Of a stretch of DNA of 50,496 nt, positions 41,059-50,315 are shown in pieces. Location of the stretch: the NCBI GenBank assembly GCA_001493195.1, contig FAXN01000092.1, forward strand, positions 1 through 50,496. The letters run 5' to 3'. The number at the start of each line of letters is the position of its first letter. Position 1 is the first letter of the stretch. The stretch is from Sulfurovum sp. enrichment culture clone C5 (GTDB lineage: Bacteria; Campylobacterota; Campylobacteria; Campylobacterales; Sulfurovaceae). Below the pieces are notes generated by a model that did no database searches, was not told where the DNA came from, and saw only the letters and a program-made list of their open reading frames with translations. The translations under genes were made by a program, and so were the position numbers.

Positions 41059-41943
41059 TCAGATTAGTTCAAAAAGTTTAGCAAAAAGCGGTATCGTTAT
41101 AAGACTAAAAAGTATCCCATACCCTACCAAGGTGGCACTTAATTTTGGTGCAAATCCAGCATTTATCGCTAAAACTCCAGCGGTAATCATAGATGGCATA
41201 GCAGCTTCAAGAAGGGTAGTTTCGGCTACTAAGTCATCAAAACCAAAAAGTTTAAATATCGCCAACACTATAAGTGGTATCAAAATAAGTTTTACCAATA
41301 TAGCTTTTGTGAAAATTGCTCTATCTTCATCTATGCGAAGTTGCATAGACAAACCTACACTTATGATAGCAAGTGGAGTTAGGGTGCTTGCCAATATCTC
41401 GATAAGCGGGATAAGTACATTTGGTGTATAGCCTATGAAAAAAGAGTAAATCAAAACTATAAAAGGTGGGAATAGGGCAATTTTTTTTATTATGATTTTT
41501 GCATCAATCTTACCATGAGTATATAGTGAAACTATAGCTGTACCATAAATAGCTAACATCAAAAAACTTCCGAGTTGATCATAAAGTATGGCGTATTGTA
41601 ATGATTCTTTGCCCAATATAGACTCTAACAGCGGAAAGCCCAAAAATGATGTATTTCCTAGAGGAATCAAAAGCAATAGTGCTGCTTTGGTTTTAGTTTC
41701 GGCTTCTCTAAAAAGTGTAAAAACAAGAACAACACTAAGAATTAACACAAACCAAGGTATGACGATAGGAAGCAGTAAATTTGTGGAAAATTCTATCTTT
41801 GGGGCGTGTAGTAAAACCGTTGCAGGAAATGATACATATATGACTATTTTATTTAAAATATGTGGCGTACTTTTCGGAAGTTTGGTAAATTGTAAAATAT
41901 AACCAAAAGATAGTAGTAATATGATGAAATATATTTGTCCCAA
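41059..41943 (-). CDS. AEC family transporter (auxin efflux carrier-like)
   Basis: Ten-TM AEC-like protein: LPKSTPHILNKIVIYVSFPATVLLHAPKI, LLIPLGNTSFLGFPLLES. Confidence 0.88.
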   Translation of the reverse strand: MGQIYFIILLLSFGYILQFTKLPKSTPHILNKIVIYVSFPATVLLHAPKIEFSTNLLLPIVIPWFVLILSVVLVFTLFREAETKTKAALLLLIPLGNTSFLGFPLLESILGKESLQYAILYDQLGSFLMLAIYGTAIVSLYTHGKIDAKIIIKKIALFPPFIVLIYSFFIGYTPNVLIPLIEILASTLTPLAIISVGLSMQLRIDEDRAIFTKAILVKLILIPLIVLAIFKLFGFDDLVAETTLLEAAMPSMITAGVLAINAGFAPKLSATLVGYGILFSLITIPLFAKLFELI

Positions 41944-42065
41944 AATAAGTCCATTTTTTTAATGGTATTTTACGAGGTTTTTCATAAAATATCGATAGTT
42001 GCCCAAAACATAATCGATGTTTAGCTATAATAGAAGCAATATTAATACATTCTATAAGGAAACAA

Positions 42066-43499
42066 ATGCAGTTTGAAACGGTAATCGGATTAGAGGTTCA
42101 TGTCCAATTAAATACAAAATCTAAACTTTTTTGTTCATGTGCTACGAGTTTTGCACATCATCAAAATAGCAACACTTGCCCAGTATGTTTGGCACTTCCA
42201 GGGGCATTGCCTGTGGTAAATATAGAAGCAGTTAAAAAAGCTATGTCATTTGGGTATGCCGTAAATGCAACAGTCAATCAAAAATCAATCTTTAATCGTA
42301 AAAGTTACTTTTATCCAGATAGCCCGATGGCTTATCAAATAAGTCAGTTTGATATACCAATAGTAGAAAATGGAGAACTTTTTGTAAATCTCGAAGATGG
42401 AACCACAAAAAGAATAGGCATAACAAGAGCTCATTTAGAAGCTGATGCAGGTAAAAATCTACATGAAGGTGCTATATCCAAAGTTGACCTTAATCGTGCA
42501 GGAACACCTCTTTTGGAGATAGTAAGCGAACCAGAACTTAGAAGTAGCGAAGAAGCGGTAAGTTACCTCAAAAAACTTCATTCAATTGTAAGATATCTGG
42601 ATATCAGTGATGCAAATATGCAAGAGGGATCTTTTAGATGTGATGTAAATGTATCTATTCGTCCAATCGGTCAAGAGGCATTTGGAACTAGAGTAGAGAT
42701 AAAAAATATAAATTCTTTTAGATTTGTTGCAGCTGCTATCGCCTATGAAGTTGATAGACAAACAGAAGCATACGAAGATGGTGTTTATGAGAATGAAGTT
42801 TATCAAGAGACTAGACTTTGGGATGTTGCAAAAAGTGTAACAAAAAGTATGAGAGGCAAAGAAGATAGTGCTGATTATAGATATTTCCCAGATCCTGATC
42901 TAAGACCTGTCGTAGTAACTGACGAGATGATGGAAGAGGCAAAGAATATCCCAGAGCTTCCAGATGCTAAAGTAGAAAGATATGTAGATGTGATTGATAT
43001 CAAAAGAGAAGATGCATTGGTGATCACATCACAAAAAGAGATGGCGTACTTTTTTGAAGAGATGTTGATATTTGGCAGTGAGCCAAAAATGGCGGTTACA
43101 TGGCTAACAAGTGAACTTCTTGGAAGATTAAATAAACTCGGAGTTGATATAGCAAGTTCGCCAATCGATGCTAGAGTATTAGCTGACTTGATAACTAAAA
43201 TTTCTGATGATACGATATCTGGTAAAGCTGCAAAAGATATTTTGGACTATATGTTTGAAAATGATAGCAGAGATATCGATGATATCATATCAAAACTTGG
43301 ACTTGCTCAAGTTAGTGATGATGGTGCAATCAATGCTATGATAGATGAGATATTAAATGCAAATGCCGATAAAGTGGCAGAATTTAAAAGTGGAAAAGAT
43401 AAGCTTTTTGGCTTTTTTGTAGGACAGCTAATGAAAGCTAGTGGCGGAAGTGTAAATCCTGCTAAAGCAAATGAGCTATTAAAGCTAAAACTTTCATAA
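42066..43499 (+). CDS. gatB: Asp-tRNA(Asn)/Glu-tRNA(Gln) amidotransferase subunit B
   Basis: [38 protein letters not shown]. Confidence 0.98.
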   Translation: MQFETVIGLEVHVQLNTKSKLFCSCATSFAHHQNSNTCPVCLALPGALPVVNIEAVKKAMSFGYAVNATVNQKSIFNRKSYFYPDSPMAYQISQFDIPIVENGELFVNLEDGTTKRIGITRAHLEADAGKNLHEGAISKVDLNRAGTPLLEIVSEPELRSSEEAVSYLKKLHSIVRYLDISDANMQEGSFRCDVNVSIRPIGQEAFGTRVEIKNINSFRFVAAAIAYEVDRQTEAYEDGVYENEVYQETRLWDVAKSVTKSMRGKEDSADYRYFPDPDLRPVVVTDEMMEEAKNIPELPDAKVERYVDVIDIKREDALVITSQKEMAYFFEEMLIFGSEPKMAVTWLTSELLGRLNKLGVDIASSPIDARVLADLITKISDDTISGKAAKDILDYMFENDSRDIDDIISKLGLAQVSDDGAINAMIDEILNANADKVAEFKSGKDKLFGFFVGQLMKASGGSVNPAKANELLKLKLS

Positions 43500-43505
43500 G
43501 GAGAG

Positions 43506-45026
43506 TTGGTGGAAAACTTTTTGGTTAAAATAGCCTTTTTTTTATATCGTTCAAAATGGTACAACCAAACTAAAAAGTTTTTTTACGATTATCTAGAAAA
43601 CAAAGAAAATCCAAGTAAGCATTATGTTGATTTGTTTTTTATCTTTTTGATTTTGTTTTCAGTTTTTGATCTTGTATATAGTGTTAAAAACAAAACACCA
43701 CATTGGATAGTTATTGTTGATTATTATCTTATCACAACTATATTTATCTTGGAGTATATCTTGAGATTGTGGGTGCATGGCAATACTCATCATATCATCA
43801 TCAAAGAATACGAAAAGTCGAAATTTTTGCAAATAGATTTTTCTTCTAAAGATACAATAAAAAATATTTTGTTAGAAAAATGGCAATATATAAAATCGCC
43901 AATAGCCATTATAGACCTAGTCGCAATTATCCCACTTTATAGAGAAATTAGAGTTATAAGGATATTTAAACTTACAAGATACATAAGAAGCGTAAAACAG
44001 TTTCTAGATGTTTTAAAAAGTAAATATTTTGAGCTTGTAACCCTTGCGATACTTTTATTGTTCGTGATAGGCGTTTCTGGGATTTCTATGTATATCATAG
44101 AAGGAAATACAAATAGTAAAATCAATTCTTTGCTTGATGCTTTTTATTGGGCGTTGATTACTGCTACAACAGTTGGATATGGTGACATATCTCCTGTATC
44201 AGATATGGGCAAGATCGTATCGATGATCACTGCGGTTGTCGGATTGATCATAATAGCATTTGGTACATCACTAATGGTATCTGCATTTTTTGAAAAACTT
44301 GGCGAAATAAAAGACAATAGAATCATTGAAGATATAAATAAAGTAGATAATTTTGTTATCATTTGTGGATATGGTCAAATGACCAAAATGCTTCTAAGAG
44401 AAGATAATTTTAATAGTAAATATATCATTATAGAAAAAAATTCAGATGTTGCAAAGCAGGGCATCAAAGATGGATACAATATCATCGTAGATGATGCTAG
44501 TAAGCATAATGTTTTGGAAAAATTTAAAAATAGTTATTCAAAAATTTCTCTTATATGTCTTGGCAATGATGACATAGAAAATATTTATATCACACTTAAT
44601 GCAAAAAGCATATCAAAAGAGATAAAAGTAGTCGCAAGAGCAAGTAGCTCTATGATGGAGAAAAAATTTAAAATTGCAGGTGCGGATAATGTCATCATCC
44701 CAAATATTGCTGCAAATACGATGTTGCTTACAGCTATAAACAATCCTATAATGTATAGTGCTATGCATTCACTCTTAGCAGGTAAAAATGCAGCATATTT
44801 AGATGAAATTAGAGTCTTTGGATATGATAATATCGTAGATAAGAAAATCGGAAATATTGCTTTTAAAGAACATAAATTACTTCTTATTGGGCTAAAAAGA
44901 GGCGATGAGTTTATCTTCAATCCAAGTAAAGATATGATTTTAAATAGCGATGATATTTTACTAGTGATGGGGCTTAAAATAAGCATAGAGTATTTTAACA
45001 AAACCATACAAGGGAGTCTTTCATGA
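43506..45026 (+). CDS. Voltage-gated-type K+ channel with C-terminal RCK (TrkA-N) domain
   Basis: S1-S6-like TMs, RVIRIFKLTRYIRSVKQF S4-like, TTATTVGYGDISP filter, VIICGYGQMTKMLL Rossmann motif. Confidence 0.92.
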   Translation: MVENFLVKIAFFLYRSKWYNQTKKFFYDYLENKENPSKHYVDLFFIFLILFSVFDLVYSVKNKTPHWIVIVDYYLITTIFILEYILRLWVHGNTHHIIIKEYEKSKFLQIDFSSKDTIKNILLEKWQYIKSPIAIIDLVAIIPLYREIRVIRIFKLTRYIRSVKQFLDVLKSKYFELVTLAILLLFVIGVSGISMYIIEGNTNSKINSLLDAFYWALITATTVGYGDISPVSDMGKIVSMITAVVGLIIIAFGTSLMVSAFFEKLGEIKDNRIIEDINKVDNFVIICGYGQMTKMLLREDNFNSKYIIIEKNSDVAKQGIKDGYNIIVDDASKHNVLEKFKNSYSKISLICLGNDDIENIYITLNAKSISKEIKVVARASSSMMEKKFKIAGADNVIIPNIAANTMLLTAINNPIMYSAMHSLLAGKNAAYLDEIRVFGYDNIVDKKIGNIAFKEHKLLLIGLKRGDEFIFNPSKDMILNSDDILLVMGLKISIEYFNKTIQGSLS

Positions 45027-45727
45027 GCTTGCAAAAGAAAGTATGGATGTTTGGGTACTCTCAAGAATCAAAGATGATAGCTGCTTCTTTGAGGGATGGT
45101 AATTTCGCGATAAATATAGTTGAATCAAATGAAAAAAATGCAAATGATGCATTGCTCGATGGATTTAAAAATACAGCTTTGATAGATGTTACAAATGACG
45201 ATGAGCTTGAACCTCTAGGGATTAAAACTAGTGATTATATCATTTGTGTTATGGATGATGAGCATTTAAATGTATTTTTAACTCTTTCTCTTCGTTCCAT
45301 GTGTCCAAAAAATGAGATCATATCTATCTCGCATTCCATATACGCTACCCAAAAGCTAAAAATGGCTGGAGCATCAAAGGTAATTGATTTGTATCAAGTT
45401 AGTGCAAATAGGATACATAGTATTTTTAAAAAACCAATTGCAACAAAAGTACTCGATAGTTTTATCTCTACAAGTTATGAAATATCATTTGGAGAATTTA
45501 CTGTATCAAAAGGTTCATGCCTGGACGGTGTAATTTTAGAAAATTTTGACTTTTCGCAGTTCAATATAATTCTCATAGGAGTACTTGATTGGGAGTTGGG
45601 AGATGAGTTTATATTTGCCACAACAAATATTGCTCATAAATTAGATGCAGATGATATCATAGTGTGTATAGGCAACAACAATGATTTGCAAGAATTTGAA
45701 AAAAAATTAAGAATGAGTAGTAAATGA
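45023..45727 (+). CDS. Soluble RCK/TrkA-N + TrkA-C type regulatory protein
   Basis: VWMFGYSQESKMIAASLRDGNFAINIVESNEKNANDALLDGF; TrkA-C-like C-terminus; 4-nt overlap with channel gene. Confidence 0.85.
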   Translation: MSLQKKVWMFGYSQESKMIAASLRDGNFAINIVESNEKNANDALLDGFKNTALIDVTNDDELEPLGIKTSDYIICVMDDEHLNVFLTLSLRSMCPKNEIISISHSIYATQKLKMAGASKVIDLYQVSANRIHSIFKKPIATKVLDSFISTSYEISFGEFTVSKGSCLDGVILENFDFSQFNIILIGVLDWELGDEFIFATTNIAHKLDADDIIVCIGNNNDLQEFEKKLRMSSK

Positions 45728-46611
45728 AGATAGCGATTATTGGAGCAGGAAAATGGGGACAGGCACTTTTTCATGCATTTAAAGAAAAAAATGATTGTGT
45801 GATAACATCGAGAACGCCTAGAGATATAGATGGATTTGTATCTTTAGATGTTGCATTACGATATCCATATCTAGTCATGACTATACCAGCTCAAGAAGTA
45901 AGGGGTTGGATGGAGAAAAACTTCAAAGACAATGGACAATCAATTTTAGTTGCAGCCAAAGGAATAGAGATAAAGAGTGGAGCTTTTTTAAATGATGTTT
46001 ATGAGGCTTTTATAGATGGACAAAGACTTGCATTTCTTTCAGGTCCATCATTTTCTGCTGAAGTACAAAAATCACTTCCTACTGCACTTGTAGTTAGTTC
46101 AAAAAATAAAACATTATCACAAGAATTTTGTGATGCTTTACCAGAATTTATAAAAGGTTATGCGAGCAGTGATGTTACAGGCGAAGAGGTAGCAGGAGCA
46201 TATAAAAATGTTATTGCCATAGCAGGTGGGGTTAGTGATGGACTAAGTCTTGGAAATAATGCAAGAGCTGCACTTCTTGCTCGTGGACTTGTGGAAATGA
46301 GTAGATTCGGGATGAGTTTCGGTGCGAAACAAGACACATTTTTATCACTTGGTGGCGCAGGGGATCTGTTTTTGACTGCAAGTTCTAATATGTCAAGAAA
46401 TTATCGTGTAGGATTTATGCTTAGTAAAGGCAAAAATATAGACGATATTTTAAAAGAGCTTGGCGAAGTAGCAGAGGGTGTTCCTACTGCAAAAGCACTT
46501 TATGATATAGCACAAAAAGAAAACATATATTTACCAATAGCAAAAGAAGTGTACAATATGCTCTATGAGGGAAAAGATCCACGCAAAAGCGTAAAGGATT
46601 TGCTAGGATAA
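45724..46611 (+). CDS. gpsA: Glycerol-3-phosphate dehydrogenase [NAD(P)+]
   Basis: IAIIGAGKWGQALFHAF, AGAYKNVIAIAGGVSDGLSLGNNARAALLARGL. Confidence 0.97.
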   Translation: MKIAIIGAGKWGQALFHAFKEKNDCVITSRTPRDIDGFVSLDVALRYPYLVMTIPAQEVRGWMEKNFKDNGQSILVAAKGIEIKSGAFLNDVYEAFIDGQRLAFLSGPSFSAEVQKSLPTALVVSSKNKTLSQEFCDALPEFIKGYASSDVTGEEVAGAYKNVIAIAGGVSDGLSLGNNARAALLARGLVEMSRFGMSFGAKQDTFLSLGGAGDLFLTASSNMSRNYRVGFMLSKGKNIDDILKELGEVAEGVPTAKALYDIAQKENIYLPIAKEVYNMLYEGKDPRKSVKDLLG

Positions 46612-46618
46612 GTTTTTC

Positions 46619-46984
46619 TTAGTGAACCGAACAAGTTCCTTGTCCATTGATAGTTTTTAATTCTCCGGAAATAAATTTTTCTATGCTATCTTTTACAGTC
46701 GCACTATCTTTGTCTACATAAACACTTAATCCTGCTTTTGCAAATCCTGCCGCAGGACTTCCGCCTATGCCACCGACTACAAGTGCGTCAGGGTTCAATT
46801 TCATAATATTCATAACTGCATTACTACAAGCTCCACTATCATGCCCACTATTGGCAATACCTTTAACATCCACTATTTTATTGTTTTTTAGTGTTATGAT
46901 GGTATAAAATTTTGCTTTGCCAAAATGTGCTCCTCTTGCTGATAAATAACCGTTGTTTTCATCTGTTGGAAATATAATTTTCAT
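46619..46984 (-). CDS. NifX/NifB-type dinitrogenase iron-molybdenum cofactor-binding family protein
   Basis: MKIIFPTDENNGYLSARGAHFGKAKFYTIITL...DALVVGGIGGSPAAGFAKAGLSVYV. Confidence 0.88.
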   Translation of the reverse strand: MKIIFPTDENNGYLSARGAHFGKAKFYTIITLKNNKIVDVKGIANSGHDSGACSNAVMNIMKLNPDALVVGGIGGSPAAGFAKAGLSVYVDKDSATVKDSIEKFISGELKTINGQGTCSVH

Positions 46985-46994
46985 AGTTCGTCCT

Positions 46995-47333
46995 TTAAAA
47001 TTGAAGATTTAATTGTTTATTTTTATATGCCTCATATGATTCTTTCAGAGTCATTCCGCCTGCACCAATATACATTTTGACAGTAGAGCGTTTTAAAATA
47101 TCTAATGCTTTATTGCCAGCACCGTTTCCAGTAATAATAACATCTGGGTTTAATGCAAGTACTTTTTGAGCTGTTTGGAGTCCAGCACCATGTTCCATTT
47201 GTTCGGTATCTATCTTGATTGCTTCAAAAGAATCTTCCTTTTCATTAAAAAGCACCAACATATCCATTCGTCCAAATCTCTCATCTATTTTACTATCCCA
47301 ACTATCGCCTTTTGCTGTAAATACTATTCTCAT
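46995..47333 (-). CDS. NifX/NifB-type dinitrogenase iron-molybdenum cofactor-binding family protein (second copy)
   Basis: MRIVFTAKGDSWDSKIDERFGRMDMLVLF...PDVIITGNGAGNKALDILKRS. Confidence 0.88.
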   Translation of the reverse strand: MRIVFTAKGDSWDSKIDERFGRMDMLVLFNEKEDSFEAIKIDTEQMEHGAGLQTAQKVLALNPDVIITGNGAGNKALDILKRSTVKMYIGAGGMTLKESYEAYKNKQLNLQF

Positions 47334-48217
47334 TTTTTATCCTTAATTATATTTTTTATTTCATTCCAACTCTCTTGAATAAGGGTTGAAATCTCACATT
47401 CTGCACTATATTCTACTATAGGCTTCGCCTCTACCAGAGCATGTGTAAATATCTCATTATAATGTAATTTTGAGATTACTTTGATATTTTCTGTATCCAA
47501 ATACTCTTCTATATTTTTACTCATATTTGCATTTAAATCGTATTTGTTTATTATGCAAACTGCTTTAAGTGAAAATGTTTTTAGTAATTTTATTACTCTT
47601 TTTAAATCATGCAATCCAGACACAGTAGCCTCTGTTACCAATACTACTAGATTAGCTCCGCTCAAAGAAGAAATTACAGGACATCCTATCCCTGGACTTC
47701 CATCCGTAATGATAAATTCCTTATCATTTTTAAGAGCAAAAATTTTTGCTTCCTGTTTTACTTTGGCTACAAGTTTACCGGAATTTTCTGCTGCAAATCC
47801 AAGCTTGGCATGTACCATTGTCGAATTATTTTTGATATTGGAGACAAAAAGATCCCCAGCTTTTTGTTTAACCATAGTAATAGCATCTTTTGGACACACT
47901 CTACTACAATACCAGCATCCCTCACAAGAAATTTTGTCTACGACATACTGCCCATTTTTAAGTTCAATTGCATCAAACCTGCAAACTTCTTCGCATTTAC
48001 CACAATTTGTACATTTTTCTTCATCTATAATAGCCAATTCTCCGCTGAAAAAATCCTCTTGTTTTGCAAAATCAGCATCAAGTAATATATGCATATTAGC
48101 AGCATCAACGTCGCAATCTGCAACTACTGCATTTGATCCCTCAAGATACGCAAAAGATGCACTTATCGAAGTTTTGCCAGTTCCACCTTTTCCTGATATG
48201 ACTACTATCTCTTTCAT
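47330..48217 (-). CDS. MinD-superfamily ATPase with inserted 2x[4Fe-4S] ferredoxin domain
   Basis: ISGKGGTGKTSISASFAYL; CTNCGKCEEVCRFDAI and CEGCWYCSRVCPKDAI. Confidence 0.94.
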   Translation of the reverse strand: MKEIVVISGKGGTGKTSISASFAYLEGSNAVVADCDVDAANMHILLDADFAKQEDFFSGELAIIDEEKCTNCGKCEEVCRFDAIELKNGQYVVDKISCEGCWYCSRVCPKDAITMVKQKAGDLFVSNIKNNSTMVHAKLGFAAENSGKLVAKVKQEAKIFALKNDKEFIITDGSPGIGCPVISSLSGANLVVLVTEATVSGLHDLKRVIKLLKTFSLKAVCIINKYDLNANMSKNIEEYLDTENIKVISKLHYNEIFTHALVEAKPIVEYSAECEISTLIQESWNEIKNIIKDKK

Positions 48218-49065
48218 CTTATCCCCTCTAAAAATTTTGCAATTTCTTCAATAGAATTTTTAAAATGTTCTATTTGTGTATATATAAGTTCTCCTCTGGA
48301 GTAGCATTGTGCAACTGCTTTGTCATTGTTGATTTTTGTAATAATAGGGATATTTTCATCTTTGCAATATTCTTCTATGCTATTGTTGCCAATCCCATAT
48401 CTGTTTATAATTACACCTATTTTTTTATCCAAAACTTTCATAGTCTCAACAGCAAGTTTAAGATCATTCAAACCAAAAGGAGTAGGTTCTGTTATGAGTA
48501 TTACAAAATCACTCTCACGACTTGCTTCGATAACAGGACAGCTTGTGCCTGGAGGTGCATCAAGAAGCTTGATGTATCCATCATAATTTTCATCTACATA
48601 GTCAATATTTTGCCCGATAAGTGGTACCGCCATCTCTTGACCAATATCAAGCCTACCTTCGACAAAGTCAAAGTTTTCTGTTTCAAAAACTTTAATTTCA
48701 CCGATTCGTTCAGGCATCATTGGCAATGAGTTTGTGGGACAAAGTTCACTACACGCATAACAACTATGGCAAAGCTCAGGATGTATGATAATCTCATCGC
48801 TAAGAGCTACTATGGCATTGAAGTTGCAAACATTTGCACAGTCACCGCAGTATGTACAATCAGTGCTATCCCAATGAGGTACCATTTTGTTAGCTATTTG
48901 ATCGTATTTAATTTTTCCATGTATAAATAGCCCTGAGTTTGGTTCTTCTACATCAAGATCTGTCAATACGACAGATTTACCATGTTCTGCCAAATATGCT
49001 GTTAGATTAGAGGAAACGGTGGTTTTTCCTGTACCACCCTTTCCACTTGCAATCGTTATTTTCAT
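48214..49065 (-). CDS. MinD-superfamily ATPase with inserted 2x[4Fe-4S] ferredoxin domain (paralog)
   Basis: IASGKGGTGKTTVSSNLTAYLAEHG; CTYCGDCANVCNFNAI and CHSCYACSELCPTNSL. Confidence 0.94.
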   Translation of the reverse strand: MKITIASGKGGTGKTTVSSNLTAYLAEHGKSVVLTDLDVEEPNSGLFIHGKIKYDQIANKMVPHWDSTDCTYCGDCANVCNFNAIVALSDEIIIHPELCHSCYACSELCPTNSLPMMPERIGEIKVFETENFDFVEGRLDIGQEMAVPLIGQNIDYVDENYDGYIKLLDAPPGTSCPVIEASRESDFVILITEPTPFGLNDLKLAVETMKVLDKKIGVIINRYGIGNNSIEEYCKDENIPIITKINNDKAVAQCYSRGELIYTQIEHFKNSIEEIAKFLEGIR

Positions 49066-49068
49066 TTT

Positions 49069-49311
49069 TTAGTTACTGCTACTAAAAGTTCTATTGTGTG
49101 CTTTACCGCGACCAGCACCTAGCCCCATTCCTTTACCATTGCCTTGGCAAGATTGATTGTTTTTGTTGGCTCTTCTGCCAAAACCTGTTCCGTTACCACT
49201 TCCGTTTTTTAATCCAACATTAGAGTTGTTGTCATTATTCACTATTTGCTCATTCTGGTTTCTTTTTCCCAAGCCTCTACCACAACCTCTTCCTTGACTG
49301 CGCCCAAACAT
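49069..49311 (-). CDS. Small Gly/Asn/Arg-rich protein associated with NifX/MinD cluster
   Basis: 80 aa MFGRSQGRGCGRGLGKRNQNEQ...GNGKGMGLGAGRGKAHNR; first gene of the cluster. Confidence 0.7.
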   Translation of the reverse strand: MFGRSQGRGCGRGLGKRNQNEQIVNNDNNSNVGLKNGSGNGTGFGRRANKNNQSCQGNGKGMGLGAGRGKAHNRTFSSSN

Positions 49312-49350
49312 AGTTTATCCTTTAAAAATTTAAGATTATGCTCATCATTT

Positions 49351-49394
49351 TGAACATATGACCATATTATAACGAACATATGTTCAAAAGTCAA
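49351..49394 (-). promoter_or_regulatory. Promoter and operators of the NifX/MinD cluster
   Basis: Minus strand: TTGACT (49389-49394)-N17-TATAAT (49366-49371); perfect palindrome GAACATATGTTC (49374-49385) inside the spacer; second copy TGAACATATG at 49351-49360 near the expected start site. Confidence 0.8.
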
Positions 49395-49419
49395 GGGGTT
49401 TTATAATTTTTTCTTTTTA

Positions 49420-49710
49420 TTATCTTTTTTGAATTTCTATGGTTTTTTGATTGATAAGAGCATCGGCAATTTTTTGATGAGCAGACTGTATAAGTCTGGC
49501 AAAAGTAGTACGCGAGATACCCATTTTAATTGCAGAGTCTTCTTGATAGAGTGATTCTAGATCAGCCAATCTGATAGCTTCCATTTCGTCTTCATATATT
49601 GTAACCGCTTCTAATGTATCTCTTGGAATTCCACATGGCTTGAAACATACCTTGGAATGATCCATATTTATGTTTCTATTTTTTCTTTTTCTTCCAACGC
49701 AATTATTCAT
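49420..49710 (-). CDS. DUF134 (UPF0251) family predicted DNA-binding protein
   Basis: ESLYQEDSAIKMGISRTTFARLIQSAHQKIADALI HTH segment; CFKPCGIPR motif. Confidence 0.9.
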   Translation of the reverse strand: MNNCVGRKRKNRNINMDHSKVCFKPCGIPRDTLEAVTIYEDEMEAIRLADLESLYQEDSAIKMGISRTTFARLIQSAHQKIADALINQKTIEIQKR

Positions 49711-49732
49711 CTATATCCTAATTTTTAAACAA

Positions 49733-49761
49733 ATTATATCGAACATATACCCAAAAAGCAA
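49733..49761 (-). promoter_or_regulatory. Promoter and operator of the DUF134 gene
   Basis: Minus strand: TTGCTT (49756-49761)-N17-TATAAT (49733-49738); GAACATATAC (49741-49750) sits at the same spacer position as in the cluster promoter. Confidence 0.72.
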
Positions 49762-49773
49762 AAAAATCTTCTA

Positions 49774-50313
49774 TTATACAAAATACCTAATAGAAGCAAA
49801 CCAATTTGCTCCAGCATTTTTACACTCTTGTATTTGTTCCTCGGTCAATATGCCACCAAGTGCAATTACTGGTATATTTAGAGTCGAAGTAATATCTTTT
49901 AATGTATCTAATCCGATAGGTTTGCCTTTGTTTGGAGAATCATATATAGGACTAAGAGTTATCATATCAGCTCCTAGTCTTTGGGCTTTTGATGCTTCGT
50001 TTAGTGTATGAGTACTAACTATCACAAAAAGACCTTTTTCTTTTGCGAGAGGAATATCATCTATTTGTGTGCTTGTTAAATGTACGCCATCAGCTTTTAG
50101 CCTGAAAGCCAAATCATAATCTGAATGAAGTAGTATTTTTTCAAATGGGTATTTTTTTGCAGTTTGTAAAAAAAGTTTGGAGTTTTCTTTATAGTTTGGA
50201 TTGTTTTTGTCTCTGTAGAGAATCATCGAAGCTTTTGAAGCAATCCTTTTTATGGATGCTTCAAGGTTATTAAAGTCTAAGTTTGTCTTATCGCTTATAG
50301 CATAAGATTTCAT
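49774..50313 (-). CDS. Thiamine phosphate synthase/TenI-like protein
   Basis: HSDYDLAFRLKADGVHLTSTQ, GADMITLSPIYDSPNKGKPIGLDTLKDI, VIALGGILTEEQI. Confidence 0.85.
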   Translation of the reverse strand: MKSYAISDKTNLDFNNLEASIKRIASKASMILYRDKNNPNYKENSKLFLQTAKKYPFEKILLHSDYDLAFRLKADGVHLTSTQIDDIPLAKEKGLFVIVSTHTLNEASKAQRLGADMITLSPIYDSPNKGKPIGLDTLKDITSTLNIPVIALGGILTEEQIQECKNAGANWFASIRYFV

Positions 50314-50315
50314 AC

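Noticed and set aside
47481-48254. 257-aa plus-strand ORF opposite the ferredoxin-MinD ATPase
   Set aside because: Antisense shadow of a well-supported gene with clear P-loop and Fe-S motifs; low-complexity composition.
46619-49311. NifX-like genes as evidence that the window carries a nitrogen-fixation island
   Set aside because: No nifHDK/ENB genes present; these small families are widespread in non-diazotrophs.
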